This document shows positions 1 to 8,725 of a stretch of DNA of 58,315 bases, piece by piece. How positions within the stretch are numbered: the first letter of the stretch is position 1; each line of letters opens with the position of its first letter. The stretch lies in NCBI GenBank assembly GCA_030373145.1, contig JAUCZK010000017.1:1-58315 (forward strand), given 5' to 3'. Under the pieces are notes generated by a model. It was not told the DNA's origin and did not search any database. It was given only the letters and a program-made list of their open reading frames with translations. This DNA is from Cyanobium sp. CZS48M (lineage in GTDB: Bacteria; Cyanobacteriota; Cyanobacteriia; PCC-6307; Cyanobiaceae). The translations under genes and the position numbers were made by a program.

Positions 1-83
1 TAGCTTCCTGCAAAAATAGCTCGATGCCAGGATAAAACAATCTGAACGCTCAAGCCTCACCCCAACGCTGTTGGGAAGAGCCG

Positions 84-111
84 AAAAAGCCACCTGCGGG
101 TGGCTTTTTTT
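84..111 (+). terminator. Intrinsic terminator
   Basis: A 7-bp stem (AGCCACC / GGTGGCT, loop TGCG) is followed by seven T and preceded by five A, so it could work in both directions. It probably ends a gene lying left of the window. A second small hairpin, CCCAAC-GCT-GTTGGG, sits at 61-75. The first 80 bases have no recognisable coding sequence; they could be a 3' untranslated region or the end of a small RNA. Confidence 0.75.
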
Positions 112-179
112 GTGACCATGGCCTGTCCGGTTGGTGCATCTGCCGTGCTGCGCTCATGATCGGTGCCCTGTGAGCTGGA

Positions 180-209
180 TTGATAGGGACACTAGGAATC
201 GTTTAAACT
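180..209 (+). promoter_or_regulatory. Candidate sigma-70-type promoter
   Basis: TTGATA at 180-185 and TTAAAC (203-208) or TAAACT (204-209) are 17-18 bases apart, upstream of the YihY-family gene. The -10 region overlaps the 8-bp palindrome GTTTAAAC. This is a match by eye only; the distance to the chosen start codon (353) leaves a leader of about 140 bases. Confidence 0.3.
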
Positions 210-352
210 AAACTTGGTTCTTTCTCTGTAGGCACGACGACGTGGACGCTCCGGAGGCCGATCAGTCCGTTGATCGTGCTGAGACGTTCAGAAGCGGGAT
301 GCTCACACCAAGGACGTTCCGCCCTGGCCACGCTGGCCGTGCTGGTCAGCAC

Positions 353-1411
353 ATGAATCGATTTGTGCGTCGGCTGTGGTGGTCCTGCCGACTCTGGGAT
401 CATTTTGACTGTGTAGATCTTAGTGCTGCGTTCGCTTATCACACACTTCAGTCAATCTTCCCAATTCTCTTGATTATACTGGCCCTTGCCAGTTGGATTC
501 TTGGCCGTGATGATGGCTTGACCAGTCAGATTCTGGACTGGACCTCTCAGCTCCTGCCGCAATCGGCCCAGAGGGTTGTGCAATCGACCCTGATTCAGCT
601 CTACAGGCAACGGGGTGGTGCAGGCTTCCTGGGCGTGGCTGTGTTGTTGATCACGGCCAGCAATGCCTATCTGAGCCTGCAACGCGGCACAGACCATCTC
701 TGGTCTCTGCAGTATGTGCGAGAGCCTCGTGACCAGGTTGTGGAGGTGCAATTGCCAGTTGTTCAAAACGTCAGCAGAGCGGTAAGTCGCTTCTTGATGT
801 TGAGGCTGAAGGCATCGCTCTTCCTGGTGGCCGTGGGAACTCTGTTTGTGGTGGATCAGCTCACCATCAACCTGCGCCTGATGGGCTTTCAAACCTGGCG
901 GGGATTGACGGCAGCACCGCAGGCCTGGGTCTACCGCTACCTGTTCCCCGTATCAGCACTGGCTGATCTGCTCGCCTCTCTGGTCCTTGCTTCCCTCGTG
1001 GCGCTGGGTCTGCTGCAGCTGTTGCCTTCTCGGCGTATCCGATGGCAGTTCCTTCTGCCTGGTTCGGTTCTTATGGGCTTTGCTTACACGCTGCTGAACC
1101 TGGCCGTCGGACGCAGCATCGTCTCTCTGGGGGCGAGATTTCAGGCCTATGGACTGATCGGTGGGGTTCTGGTGCTGACCCTTTGGGTGTGGCTGTTGGG
1201 CCTGATCTACTACTTCGGTGTGGCCTACAGCGTGGTTCTAGCCACCCCGGGATCCCGGACAGCCGAGCGTTTCGACCTCACTCTTGGCTTGATTCAGCCC
1301 CTTGCGACTGACGCGGAGCTGCGACGGTCCCCCCCATCAGGGATCTTCGGGGATCCGCACCCGCCTGTGCTTGGAGATTCCCCAGGGTTGGACGACGATG
1401 ATGAGAGCTGA
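353..1411 (+). CDS. YihY/UPF0761 (BrkB-like) inner-membrane protein
   Basis: A 352-residue protein of the YihY/virulence factor BrkB family. These are integral membrane proteins of uncertain function; the old ribonuclease BN label is not reliable. The family's opening is visible (AFAYHTLQSIFPILLIILAL, residues about 27-46), then about six hydrophobic segments and a glycine-rich pair near residue 250-310. The reading frame is open from 242 (GTG), but the first 37 codons of that version are polar and unlike the family, so ATG 353 is preferred. It overlaps the next gene by 14 bases, suggesting a three-gene unit to 2095. Its G+C looks lower than that of the genes after 2.5 kb. Confidence 0.8.
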   Translation: MNRFVRRLWWSCRLWDHFDCVDLSAAFAYHTLQSIFPILLIILALASWILGRDDGLTSQILDWTSQLLPQSAQRVVQSTLIQLYRQRGGAGFLGVAVLLITASNAYLSLQRGTDHLWSLQYVREPRDQVVEVQLPVVQNVSRAVSRFLMLRLKASLFLVAVGTLFVVDQLTINLRLMGFQTWRGLTAAPQAWVYRYLFPVSALADLLASLVLASLVALGLLQLLPSRRIRWQFLLPGSVLMGFAYTLLNLAVGRSIVSLGARFQAYGLIGGVLVLTLWVWLLGLIYYFGVAYSVVLATPGSRTAERFDLTLGLIQPLATDAELRRSPPSGIFGDPHPPVLGDSPGLDDDDES

Positions 1412-1658
1412 AGTTCCCGTGGTGGTCAAAACAAGCCTGTCGTTACGCCCCCTGCCTACAGCGCTTCTGCTGGTGTGCGCCGGAGTCGGTGCCTGCGTCT
1501 TGGGAACGTTTTTCACTCTGACACTGGTGCCGCTGCTTGTGGCCGCCGGCGTCCTTGCCGCGTTTCTGATCGGTGGTGTGGTCTGTGCCTGGGCTGGGGT
1601 CGAAGCGCTAGCCGCCCTTGAGCGTTGGCTGGAGCGCGATTCCCGCTTTCAACGCTGA
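1398..1658 (+). CDS. Small two-helix membrane protein
   Basis: Eighty-six residues, starting at ATG 1398 inside the last codons of the YihY-family gene, which suggests translational coupling. Two long hydrophobic stretches (about residues 18-36 and 38-66) are followed by a charged amphipathic tail ending ERWLERDSRFQR. Its stop codon overlaps the next start (TGATG). I recognise no family; a small conserved cyanobacterial membrane protein is the best description. Confidence 0.6.
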   Translation: MMRAEVPVVVKTSLSLRPLPTALLLVCAGVGACVLGTFFTLTLVPLLVAAGVLAAFLIGGVVCAWAGVEALAALERWLERDSRFQR

Positions 1659-2095
1659 TGAACCGCCAGCTGCCCTGGTTCTGGATCATCCTGGCTGGTG
1701 TGCTGCTGGCCGCTCCGACTCCGTTGGGTCGTCTTCTGCTGGACCTGCTTGGAGGACTCACCTTGGCGGTGCTCCTGTTGCCGTTGCTGCTGGCGGGTGC
1801 TGGAGCCCTAGCCTTTCAGATCCTCAGGAGACGTGTGCGCACCTGCACGGTCTGTGGTCTGAGCAGTCTGTCTTCAACCTCCTGCCCCGCCTGCGGCTCA
1901 CCATTGCCCAATGTCAATGCTAAGGGCAGTGCTTCAGATCCCAACTCCCCAGCTGAGTCAGTCAATCAAGCTGATGCCGAAGGCTTGATCAGCGTCTTGT
2001 TTCAACGCGGTAGTCGCTCCTCTGATGATCCGCTCAGTGATGGCAACCTGGATGTCAGTGACGTCACTATTGATGTGGAATCAAGGGATGTGTGA
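1658..2095 (+). CDS. Membrane protein with zinc-ribbon-like motif
   Basis: A 145-residue protein beginning at ATG 1658 in a TGATG overlap with the upstream gene. Two hydrophobic helices (about residues 7-21 and 24-56) are followed by a basic RRRVR stretch and then CxxC-x9-CxxC (CTVCG ... CPACG), a typical zinc-ribbon knuckle facing the cytoplasm. The C-terminal half is acidic and probably disordered. The architecture (membrane anchor plus zinc ribbon) is visible; the function is unknown. It is likely cotranscribed with the two genes before it. Confidence 0.65.
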   Translation: MNRQLPWFWIILAGVLLAAPTPLGRLLLDLLGGLTLAVLLLPLLLAGAGALAFQILRRRVRTCTVCGLSSLSSTSCPACGSPLPNVNAKGSASDPNSPAESVNQADAEGLISVLFQRGSRSSDDPLSDGNLDVSDVTIDVESRDV

Positions 2096-2098
2096 TCT

Positions 2099-2542
2099 TC
2101 AGTCACGAGGCGCGTGATCTGCAATCAAAGGTCTGTCGGTGGTGGCTTGCCGGCTGATCTCCAGGAGGCGGCGTTCTCTCAGAAACAGAAAGAATGGAGC
2201 TGCAAAAGCGAAGGCGATCGTCACACTGCCCAGCAGAACGATCCAGAGTCCGCGCATCTTCAGGCGGCGGGCTTCGTTGATGATCCAGATCGTCACCGCA
2301 GTCGCACCGATCAACAGATCCCGCGACAGTGAGCGTGCCGCAGGATTGGCGTTGGCCAACTCGATGAACTGAGACAGATCGAAAGTCTGGCCGTACTCGC
2401 GAATGAACTCAGCGTTGGCCAGCCAAGGAAAGATGGCGCCGGCCACGGCAAGAGCCAGGTAGATCCATTGCATCCAGGGGGATGGCTGAATCCATGGGCT
2501 CAGCTCTGTGGGGGCCGCGGCCTCCTTGTTCGCTGGCGTCAT
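2099..2542 (-). CDS. DUF2834 membrane protein
   Basis: A 147-residue protein with three or four hydrophobic helices. The pattern of DUF2834 is visible: YLALAVAGAIFPW near the start, a central NPAARSLSRDLLIGA segment, an EARRLKMRGLW loop and a final helix leading to FLFLRER. The family is common in cyanobacteria and proteobacteria and has no assigned function. Its start overlaps the xseB stop by four bases, so it is probably the last gene of the xseA-xseB transcript. Confidence 0.75.
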   Translation of the reverse strand: MTPANKEAAAPTELSPWIQPSPWMQWIYLALAVAGAIFPWLANAEFIREYGQTFDLSQFIELANANPAARSLSRDLLIGATAVTIWIINEARRLKMRGLWIVLLGSVTIAFAFAAPFFLFLRERRLLEISRQATTDRPLIADHAPRD

Positions 2543-2805
2543 GGCTGGGGCTCCAGGGAGTTCAGGTCTAGCTCCTCCACCTGCTGTTGCACCTGTTGCA
2601 GCACCTGCTCGCAGCGATCGGCATAAGCCACAGCTCGTCGATACAGACCGGCCATCGCTTCCACCTCCAGCTCCTCCGACTGCAGCGCCGCCAGGGTGAG
2701 CTCAAGGGCTGTGCGGCTCTGGGCGAAGGTCAGCTGCTGGGTCTCCTCCCACCAGTCGTTGTCCGCAGGCTCGTTGGACGGCGTCTGACGCTTGCGGCTG
2801 CTCAT
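2539..2805 (-). CDS. xseB: Exodeoxyribonuclease VII small subunit
   Basis: An 88-residue XseB, the small subunit of exonuclease VII, which degrades single-stranded DNA to oligonucleotides together with XseA. The core has the family's helical hairpin: LTFAQSRTALELTLAALQSEELEVEAM, a YRRAVAYADRCEQVL helix, then a coiled, glutamine-rich end (LQQVQQQVEEL). A short polar N-terminal extension precedes the domain. It lies directly after xseA (ATGA overlap), the usual order. Confidence 0.92.
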   Translation of the reverse strand: MSSRKRQTPSNEPADNDWWEETQQLTFAQSRTALELTLAALQSEELEVEAMAGLYRRAVAYADRCEQVLQQVQQQVEELDLNSLEPQP

Positions 2806-4004
2806 GGCTCTGCTTGCTCCTGACGGCGCTCGGTGACACGGGCGTCAGCCGCTCCATCCAACCACTGGACCCGCAGGACCTGTCCCACGTCCACCTGCTC
2901 GATTGAGCGCAGCAGTTGGCCGGCTTCGCCGCGCACCAGACAGAAGCCGCGCTTGAGCAGCTGCCTGGGTGAAAGAGCCTCCAGCAGTTGGCGCCGCTGC
3001 TGCAGTTCTGCGTTGTGGCGCTGCAACTGCGCCTGGGGTTGGAGTTGCAGCAGGCGCTGGCGCTGAGCGCCCAGCCGTTGCTGCTCCCGATCCACTCTCC
3101 AGCGCAGGGTCTGGCGCAATTGTTGTTGCCGTTGCCGCAGCTCCTGGCGCAGAGTGCGCTGGTCGGGCAGCAGGGCCACAATCGCCGCCGTGGGCGTGGC
3201 GGCCCGGTAATCGGCCACCAGGTCGGCGATCGTGGTGTCGTCTTCGTGCCCCAGACCTGTCACCACCGGCAGCCGCAGGGCCGCCAAGGCCAGGGCCACG
3301 GCTTCACTGTCGAACACCGCGAGATCCTCGCGGCTGCCACCCCCTCGGGCCAGCACCAGGGCTTCGATGCCCAGGCGGCCGGCGGCCTCGCCCACCAGCT
3401 GCAGAGCGCGGCAGATGCTGGCCTGAACGGCTCCCTGCACCGGAATCGCCACCACCAGCACCTTGGTGGCCGGCCAGCGTTCGGCTGCGGTGCGCAGCAT
3501 GTCTGCCAGGGCAGAGCTGGGGCTGCTGGTGAGCAGTGCGATCACCGCGGGGCACTCCGGCAGCGGCTGCTTGCGGGAGGGATCAAAGAGGCCGCTGCCT
3601 TCGAGTTGCTCTCTGACCCGCTCGAACTGGCGCAGAACGCTGCTGAGGCTGGGGCGGATGTCGAGGGCCTGGACGCAGAGACTGGCGCGAGCTCCCCAGA
3701 AATTGAGCTTGCCGACCACGATCACCCCATCCCCATCGGCAGGCGTGAAACTCAGGCGCGGCAGCTGCGAGGCCCAGACCACCGCCGAGATCGAGGCTGT
3801 CTCATCCAGAAGCGTCAACCAGAGGTGTCCCTTTTTCAGCTGGGGCCTCGAGACGGTGGCCTCCAGCAGGAAACGGGGAGCGAAGCCTCGCTCCAGCAGG
3901 GTGCCGATCGAGCGGTTCAGGTCGCTGACGCTGTAGCGGGGCAGGGACTGGCCGCTGGTGTCTGCCGACAGTTCTGGGCCTCCGCTGGAGGTGACGCGGC
4001 TCAA
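2802..4004 (-). CDS. xseA: Exodeoxyribonuclease VII large subunit
   Basis: A 400-residue XseA. An N-terminal OB-fold (about residues 25-120, YSVSDLNRSIGTLLE onward) binds single-stranded DNA. The catalytic domain carries the signatures VIALLTSSPSSALADML, VLARGGGSREDLAVFD and TGLGHEDDTTIADLVADYRAATPTAA, the last two holding the conserved Asp, His and Arg residues. A long glutamine/arginine-rich coiled coil (about residues 285-350) binds XseB. The length is slightly under the usual 420-450 residues. The start overlaps the upstream small membrane gene by four bases. Confidence 0.95.
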   Translation of the reverse strand: MSRVTSSGGPELSADTSGQSLPRYSVSDLNRSIGTLLERGFAPRFLLEATVSRPQLKKGHLWLTLLDETASISAVVWASQLPRLSFTPADGDGVIVVGKLNFWGARASLCVQALDIRPSLSSVLRQFERVREQLEGSGLFDPSRKQPLPECPAVIALLTSSPSSALADMLRTAAERWPATKVLVVAIPVQGAVQASICRALQLVGEAAGRLGIEALVLARGGGSREDLAVFDSEAVALALAALRLPVVTGLGHEDDTTIADLVADYRAATPTAAIVALLPDQRTLRQELRQRQQQLRQTLRWRVDREQQRLGAQRQRLLQLQPQAQLQRHNAELQQRRQLLEALSPRQLLKRGFCLVRGEAGQLLRSIEQVDVGQVLRVQWLDGAADARVTERRQEQAEP

Positions 4005-4183
4005 TGCTCCAGCCGCCCGTAGCAGTACCCCCAGTAGAGGCTGATGGCCGAGGCCGTGAGGAAGAGCATGCGGCCGATCGGGTGGTCGAAACGAATCAGC
4101 CCTGCCGTGGCGATCACCAGGACCGTGCTCAACAGGCGTGAGCCATCACGCCGATTCTTGACGAAGAACGGAGCCAAAGGCAC
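4001..4183 (-). CDS. Small membrane protein upstream of xseA
   Basis: Sixty residues with a basic N-terminus (KNRRDGSRLL) and two hydrophobic helices (about 18-30 and 38-53) ending in YWGYCYGRLEH. It shares an ATGA overlap with xseA, which supports real translation and coupling. No family recognised. A longer, differently framed reading upstream (to about 4311) is low-complexity and was not accepted. Confidence 0.6.
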   Translation of the reverse strand: MPLAPFFVKNRRDGSRLLSTVLVIATAGLIRFDHPIGRMLFLTASAISLYWGYCYGRLEH

Positions 4184-4375
4184 GAACCGCCGGGGGAATT
4201 GATGAGTCTGGCTGACGGCTCAGGCCCTGCGGCCCTTGAGGGCAGCCATGGTTCGTCCTCTGCAACGGCAGCGGAGGGCTCGATGGTCGTTAAAAACCCC
4301 ACCGACTCCACCTGACGGAGACGATGGGGCTGTACGAGGCTGGGCCGGGGATGACGGGAGAGGGACCTTGGCCGC

Positions 4376-4522
4376 TCAACCCAGACCGATCTGGGAGAGA
4401 ATGCCCTGGCCGGTGAGCAGTTCGGTGGCCAGGCCGATCACGAAACCGAGCATGGCCAGGCGGCCGTTCCAGGTTTCGGCGAAGTTGACGAAGCCAAAGC
4501 GGGGTTGGGTGGCGTCAGACAT
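4376..4522 (-). CDS. hli: High-light-inducible protein (Hli / one-helix CAB-like)
   Basis: Forty-eight residues read from ATG 4522 to TGA 4376: a polar start, then AETWNGRLAMLGFVIGLATE, which carries the chlorophyll-binding helix motif of the LHC superfamily (E-x2-NGR-x-AM-x-GF). The protein ends TGQGILSQIGLG. Hli proteins are single-helix thylakoid proteins that bind chlorophyll and carotenoid, form dimers and protect photosystem assembly under excess light. The motif and size match the family very well. It is monocistronic between xseA and hrpB; expression under light stress is expected from the family, but no regulatory site was identified. Confidence 0.92.
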   Translation of the reverse strand: MSDATQPRFGFVNFAETWNGRLAMLGFVIGLATELLTGQGILSQIGLG

Positions 4523-4742
4523 GGGTGGATCCAGTGGGCCTGACTAATGTAACGAATCTTGGAGCTAGCTTGACGCTGGGCTGCGGCCGATTTCGGTGTT
4601 CGGATTCCCGGCCTGTCGCTCTGGCACGGCGCCCAGGCGCCAGCTCCCTCCTGTCTGGCGCGCTGCCATGACGCCTGCTGCAGCCGGTGATGCACGTGTT
4701 CTGCACCGGCCGCGACCTGGGATCGGTGGCCCGCTTGCTGAC

Positions 4743-7340
4743 TCAGGGCGCTTCGGCTGATCCCTGGCGGCTGCGGGCCTGGGCGCGGCTGGTGCCGGCG
4801 GTGGGCAGCGCCTGAGCCGGATCCTCGGGCCAGGGGTGCCTGGGATAGCGGCCCCGCAGCTCCCGGCGCACCTCGGCGTAGCTGCCCCGCCAGAACCCGC
4901 CCAGATCCTGGGTGATCTGCACCGGACGTCGGGCCGGGGAGAGCAGGTGCAGGCTCACGGGCAGGTCGCCATCCAGCACCCTTGGCCCCTCGCTGAGCCC
5001 GAACAGTTCCTGGAGTTTCACGGCCAGCACAGGCTCGCCACTGCCGTACTCCAGTCGGGCCCTGCGCCCGGTGGGAAGCGTGATCTGGCTGGGGAGCAGC
5101 CGCTCCAGCTCCTGGCGATGCTCCCAGGCCAGCCCGCTCCAGAGGCCCTCCATCAGGTCGAGCTGGCGCAGATCGTCCTGGGAGCGCAGGCCCAGCAGCT
5201 GATCCCCGAGCCACTGCTCCAGTTCTTGCTCCAGCGCCGCCTCGCTGCGGTCGGGCCAGGGGTCGCCGCGGCGGGCATGGGCCAGGTTGAGGCGGTGTTG
5301 CAGCTCACGGCTGTCACGGCTCCAGGGCAGTACCGCCAGTCCCAGCGAACGCAGGCCATCCAGCAGCGCCGCCAGCACGGCCGCCGGCGCTGGGTCGTCC
5401 CAGGGGCGGCGCTCCAGCACCAGGGCCCCCAGCCGCCGCTCGATCACGGCCCGCACCCGGCGCTCGGCCGGCTCCCAACTCACCAGCGACCGCTGCTCCC
5501 CCTGCTGGGCCTGCAGTCTCTCCAGGCTCTGGCGCTGCAGGGGCAGGGCCAGGAGGATCCGCCCATCGCTGCCGCTGTCATCCACCGCGGCCACCGCCAG
5601 CACGCTCTGGCCCGCCAGGGGATCGTGGGCCGGCAGTTGGGCGCCGCGGCCACTGCGCATCAGAAAGCGACCCTGACCCTCCAGGCGTGCCAGGGCGATC
5701 CGCTCGGGATAGGCGCAGCTCAACAGCACCGCGGCCAGCTCCGCCTCCACGTCCAGCTCCGCCTCCTTCTCAGCCCCTGCACCAGCGGCGCCTGAGCGGT
5801 CCGTTGGCAACCGAGTCGCCTGCAAATGCTGCTGGAGCTGCCGGCAGAGCTGCTTCAGCGGCCCCCGCCGGGGGTCTCGCCCGCGTTGACGCAGCCAGTC
5901 GAGACGGGCCATCAGATCGCTGCCCACCCCCAAGCCCGCCAGGGGGTCCCGCTCGTTGAGCAGGGTCGCCAGCTCGCAGGCCAGCTGCGGGTTCCCCAGG
6001 CGCTGGCCCTCCAGCAGCAAGTGAGCCAAGCGCGGATGCAGTCCCAGTTGGGCCATGGCCCGGCCATGGGCGCTGAGCACCCCGTGCGGGTCGATCGCGC
6101 CCAGCTGCTTGAGCAGCTCGAGGCCCTGGCGCAGGGAGGCCAGCGGCGGTGGATCCAGCCAGGGGAGTGATTCCCCCAGACCGGCGCCCCAACGGGCGAG
6201 CTGCAGCACCAGGGGCAGGGGGTCGGCGTCGAGCAGCTCGGGCGGGTCGTAGGCCGGCCGCCGCTGCTGCTCCGCCGGCGACCACAGCCTGACGCAGTGA
6301 CCGGGCCCCAGGCGGCCGGCCCGGCCCCGCCGCTGCTCGGCGCTGGCCTGGCTGGCGGGCAAGGTGATGAGCCCGTCCATGCCGGTGCGGGGATCGAAGC
6401 GGCTGCGCCGGCTCAGGCCGCTGTCGACCACCAGGCGAACGCCCTCGATGGTGAGCGAGCTCTCAGCGATGGCGGTGGTGAGCACCACCTTGCCGCCGGG
6501 GTGGCGGCTGGCGGCGATGGCGCGGCCCTGGGCCTCCAGCGACAGGCCTCCGTGCAGGCTGTGGAGTTCCGCCCGCTGGCCCCAACCGGTGGCTTCGATC
6601 GCCCGCAGCGCCTGCTGGATCTCCCGCTGGCCGGGCAGGAACACCAGGGCCGTCCCGGCTTCCCCCTCGTCCTCCTGCAGCCAGTGAGTTTCGAGAGCTC
6701 GCACCACCTGGGACCCCAGGGGCTCCCGCTCCCGCGCCGGTTGATGGTGCAGCTGCACCGGATGACTGCGCCCCTCGCTGCTGAGCACCACCGCTTCGGG
6801 CAGTTGCTGGCTGAGGGGTTGCAGGTTGAGGGTGGCCGACATCACCAGCAGCCGCAGCTGGGGGTTCAGCAGGGGGCGGGCTTCGCGCAACAGGGCCAGG
6901 GCGAGATCGGCGTCGCTGCGGCGCTCGTGAAATTCATCGAAGATCACCGCCACCACGCCCTCCAGGGCGGGGTCGTCCTGGAGACGGCGCAGGAACAATC
7001 CGTCGGTGAGCAGCTCCAGGCGCGTGGACCTGGAGACGCGCTGCTCCAGCCTGACGCGATAGCCCACCCTGGCGCCCACCGGCTCGCCCAGGGCTTCAGC
7101 CAGGCGGGTGGCTGCGGCTTTGGCCGCCAGCCGCCTGGGCTCGAGCATCAGGATCGAGCCCACCTCGCCGTTGGCGCTGCAGAGGTGCTGCAGCAGGGCC
7201 AGGGGAACGCGGGTGGTTTTGCCGGCCCCGGGCGGGGCCTGAAGAAGAAGGGTGCCGCCGGAGGGAAGGTGTTGCAGGATCTCCGGCAATAGCGGATCGA
7301 TCGGCAACTCTTCCCCGTGGCGGCTGCAGGGGAAGCCCAT
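4743..7340 (-). CDS. hrpB: ATP-dependent helicase HrpB (DEAH/RHA family)
   Basis: An 865-residue SF2 helicase. Walker A is APPGAGKTTR (residues about 35-44), motif II is FDEFHERR (DEFH rather than DEAH, normal for HrpB), motif III is MSATL and motif VI is SAEQRRGRAGRLGPG. The helicase core is followed by the HA2/OB region and the HrpB-specific C-terminal domain (about residues 690-850, including RARLEYGSG and GGFWRGSYAEVRRELRGRYPRHPWPEDP). The family is implicated in RNA metabolism but its cyanobacterial substrate is unknown. It ends 220 bases upstream of hli on the same strand. Confidence 0.93.
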   Translation of the reverse strand: MGFPCSRHGEELPIDPLLPEILQHLPSGGTLLLQAPPGAGKTTRVPLALLQHLCSANGEVGSILMLEPRRLAAKAAATRLAEALGEPVGARVGYRVRLEQRVSRSTRLELLTDGLFLRRLQDDPALEGVVAVIFDEFHERRSDADLALALLREARPLLNPQLRLLVMSATLNLQPLSQQLPEAVVLSSEGRSHPVQLHHQPAREREPLGSQVVRALETHWLQEDEGEAGTALVFLPGQREIQQALRAIEATGWGQRAELHSLHGGLSLEAQGRAIAASRHPGGKVVLTTAIAESSLTIEGVRLVVDSGLSRRSRFDPRTGMDGLITLPASQASAEQRRGRAGRLGPGHCVRLWSPAEQQRRPAYDPPELLDADPLPLVLQLARWGAGLGESLPWLDPPPLASLRQGLELLKQLGAIDPHGVLSAHGRAMAQLGLHPRLAHLLLEGQRLGNPQLACELATLLNERDPLAGLGVGSDLMARLDWLRQRGRDPRRGPLKQLCRQLQQHLQATRLPTDRSGAAGAGAEKEAELDVEAELAAVLLSCAYPERIALARLEGQGRFLMRSGRGAQLPAHDPLAGQSVLAVAAVDDSGSDGRILLALPLQRQSLERLQAQQGEQRSLVSWEPAERRVRAVIERRLGALVLERRPWDDPAPAAVLAALLDGLRSLGLAVLPWSRDSRELQHRLNLAHARRGDPWPDRSEAALEQELEQWLGDQLLGLRSQDDLRQLDLMEGLWSGLAWEHRQELERLLPSQITLPTGRRARLEYGSGEPVLAVKLQELFGLSEGPRVLDGDLPVSLHLLSPARRPVQITQDLGGFWRGSYAEVRRELRGRYPRHPWPEDPAQALPTAGTSRAQARSRQGSAEAP

Positions 7341-7402
7341 GGGGTTCAGCGGGGGGAATGGGACCCCGCAGGATTAGGCATCGGCAGCGGGACCAAGCTC
7401 CC

Positions 7403-7507
7403 TTATCCGATCAGCCGCAGGACAAGGGCCAGCAGGGCGGTGCTGAGCAATCCCAGGGAGGCCAGCAAGCGCACCAGTGGCCCGACGGACAGGCCCAGAG
7501 AGGACAT
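7403..7507 (-). CDS. Possible one-helix membrane microprotein
   Basis: Thirty-four residues from ATG 7507: MSSLGLSVGPLVRLL followed by a hydrophobic stretch ending ALVLRLIG. It sits about 60 bases upstream of the hrpB start on the same strand. The size and single helix resemble small thylakoid subunits, but no known family is matched and there is no domain evidence. The rest of the 7341-7648 interval shows no other feature. Confidence 0.3.
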   Translation of the reverse strand: MSSLGLSVGPLVRLLASLGLLSTALLALVLRLIG

Positions 7508-7648
7508 GAAGAAAATCGGAAGATGTGGATGCCGCAGTTTTAACGCCGCCCAATGGGGTGAACGGTGTTGATGGCCACGTTTCGTCGCCACACGTTGGAA
7601 TGACCACAGGACTGATGCGCCGGCCGACCCTTCAACTGGCGCCGGTGT

Positions 7649-8089
7649 TCAGCGCACGTGACGGGCCCCATCCACCGGGTGGTAGGCCTCCCCGGTGGTT
7701 TCTTCGTAGACGATCGCCGGCAGGCCTGTTTCGAACATGGTCTGCAGGGCCTCCTTGAGATAGGGGTTCCAGCCGCCGGTGCTCACCTTGCCGTGGCGCA
7801 CAGTCCAGTCCCAGGTGCCCTGCAGGTCGCGGGGAATGCGGCCTTCCCGGTCGCGGCGGGCCACCAGATCCTGGGATTCCACCAGTCCCACCAGGATCGG
7901 ATCTTTGCCGTAGGCGGGGGTGAGGCTCAACTCCAGGCGGATCGGATCATCCTTGATGAGATGAAGGCGGAAGCGAGGCGGCAACTTCAGGCCACGCAGC
8001 ACTGCCGCCACGATGCGGGTTTTCTGATCCAATTCTCGGCCTCCGCCAGAACTCGGGTTCGCCCACCGGTTGTACCAGCCGGGAGGCAC
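7649..8089 (-). CDS. Conserved hypothetical protein
   Basis: Up to 146 residues. The convincing part begins near residue 20 (DQKTRIVAAVLRGLKLPPRF), so the true start may be an alternative codon inside the frame. The protein is soluble, rich in charged residues, with recognisable elements RLHLIKDDPIRLELSLTPAYGKDP, VARRDREGRIPRDLQGTWDW and a C-terminal TGEAYHPVDGARHVR. No catalytic motif was recognised. It reads like a conserved picocyanobacterial family of unknown function. The next gene on this strand (8114-8428) is only 24 bases upstream, so the two are probably cotranscribed. Confidence 0.65.
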   Translation of the reverse strand: MPPGWYNRWANPSSGGGRELDQKTRIVAAVLRGLKLPPRFRLHLIKDDPIRLELSLTPAYGKDPILVGLVESQDLVARRDREGRIPRDLQGTWDWTVRHGKVSTGGWNPYLKEALQTMFETGLPAIVYEETTGEAYHPVDGARHVR

Positions 8090-8113
8090 GCCCCAAGATA
8101 TGCAGCAGCCGGA

Positions 8114-8428
8114 TCAGTCGTGCTGGGCCGGTTGCCTGGGGGAGTCGTTGTCGCCACCAAAGCGCACCGTGAGCAGATCCTCTGAGGTGATCTGCCCATC
8201 GGCATCAAGCAACTCGGGGTGGATGGTGAGCCTGCCCGTGCGATCTCCTCTCGGATCTGGATCCTTGACTGAACTGGGAGCAGCTGGGGCGGATGCTCCT
8301 GGATCGCCGGGGCGAGGAACGGCTGAGAACCCCTTGGCCATCACCTTGAAGGCCTGATACAGCAGCAGCAGCATGCAGGCGCCGTAGAGGATCGGGAAGA
8401 TCTGAGACAACAACGGTGTCATCGGCAC
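8114..8428 (-). CDS. DUF2973-type membrane-anchored protein
   Basis: A 104-residue protein with an N-terminal membrane helix (about residues 8-28, PILYGACMLLLLYQAFKVM), a proline/alanine-rich linker, and a C-terminal block LTIHPELLDADGQITSEDLL followed by TVRFGGD. That block (HPELLD-x-G-x-[IL]-T) is the mark of the cyanobacterial DUF2973 family. Function unknown. It is divergent from the HtrA gene and shares its roughly 300-base upstream region, in which I see no gene. Confidence 0.7.
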   Translation of the reverse strand: MPMTPLLSQIFPILYGACMLLLLYQAFKVMAKGFSAVPRPGDPGASAPAAPSSVKDPDPRGDRTGRLTIHPELLDADGQITSEDLLTVRFGGDNDSPRQPAQHD

Positions 8429-8725
8429 CTCAACGGTGCGGGAGTGATCCCGCTCACGCCCCCATCATTGCCTGGATGAGGCTGCCTGGCCCAGCTTCCA
8501 GGCCCAGAGGCTGCTGCAGGCTGCACCAAAAGAAAGAAAAATCAGGAGAAGGGTGCTGGTATCCATGGACCGTTTACAAATCTTTGTTAAGCCTAGGTGG
8601 CTGCGGGGCCTTTTGTGCGGAGGGGTCCACGCCGTACTTCGTCACACCTTGGCGGGTGACCGGCCTTACCTGCAGCCAGCCACGCCGTTACGGTCCAAAA
8701 ACCCGTGTGCTCCGCTGACGTGACG

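Noticed and set aside
2969-4022. Long open frames on the plus strand across xseA
   Set aside because: They are antisense to a clear xseA gene, arise from G+C-rich codon bias, and give Gln/Ala/Arg-rich products with no domain.
4438-5214. 258-codon minus-strand frame overlapping hli and the hrpB end
   Set aside because: It is out of frame with both real genes and its product is low-complexity Gly/Ala/Arg/Pro.
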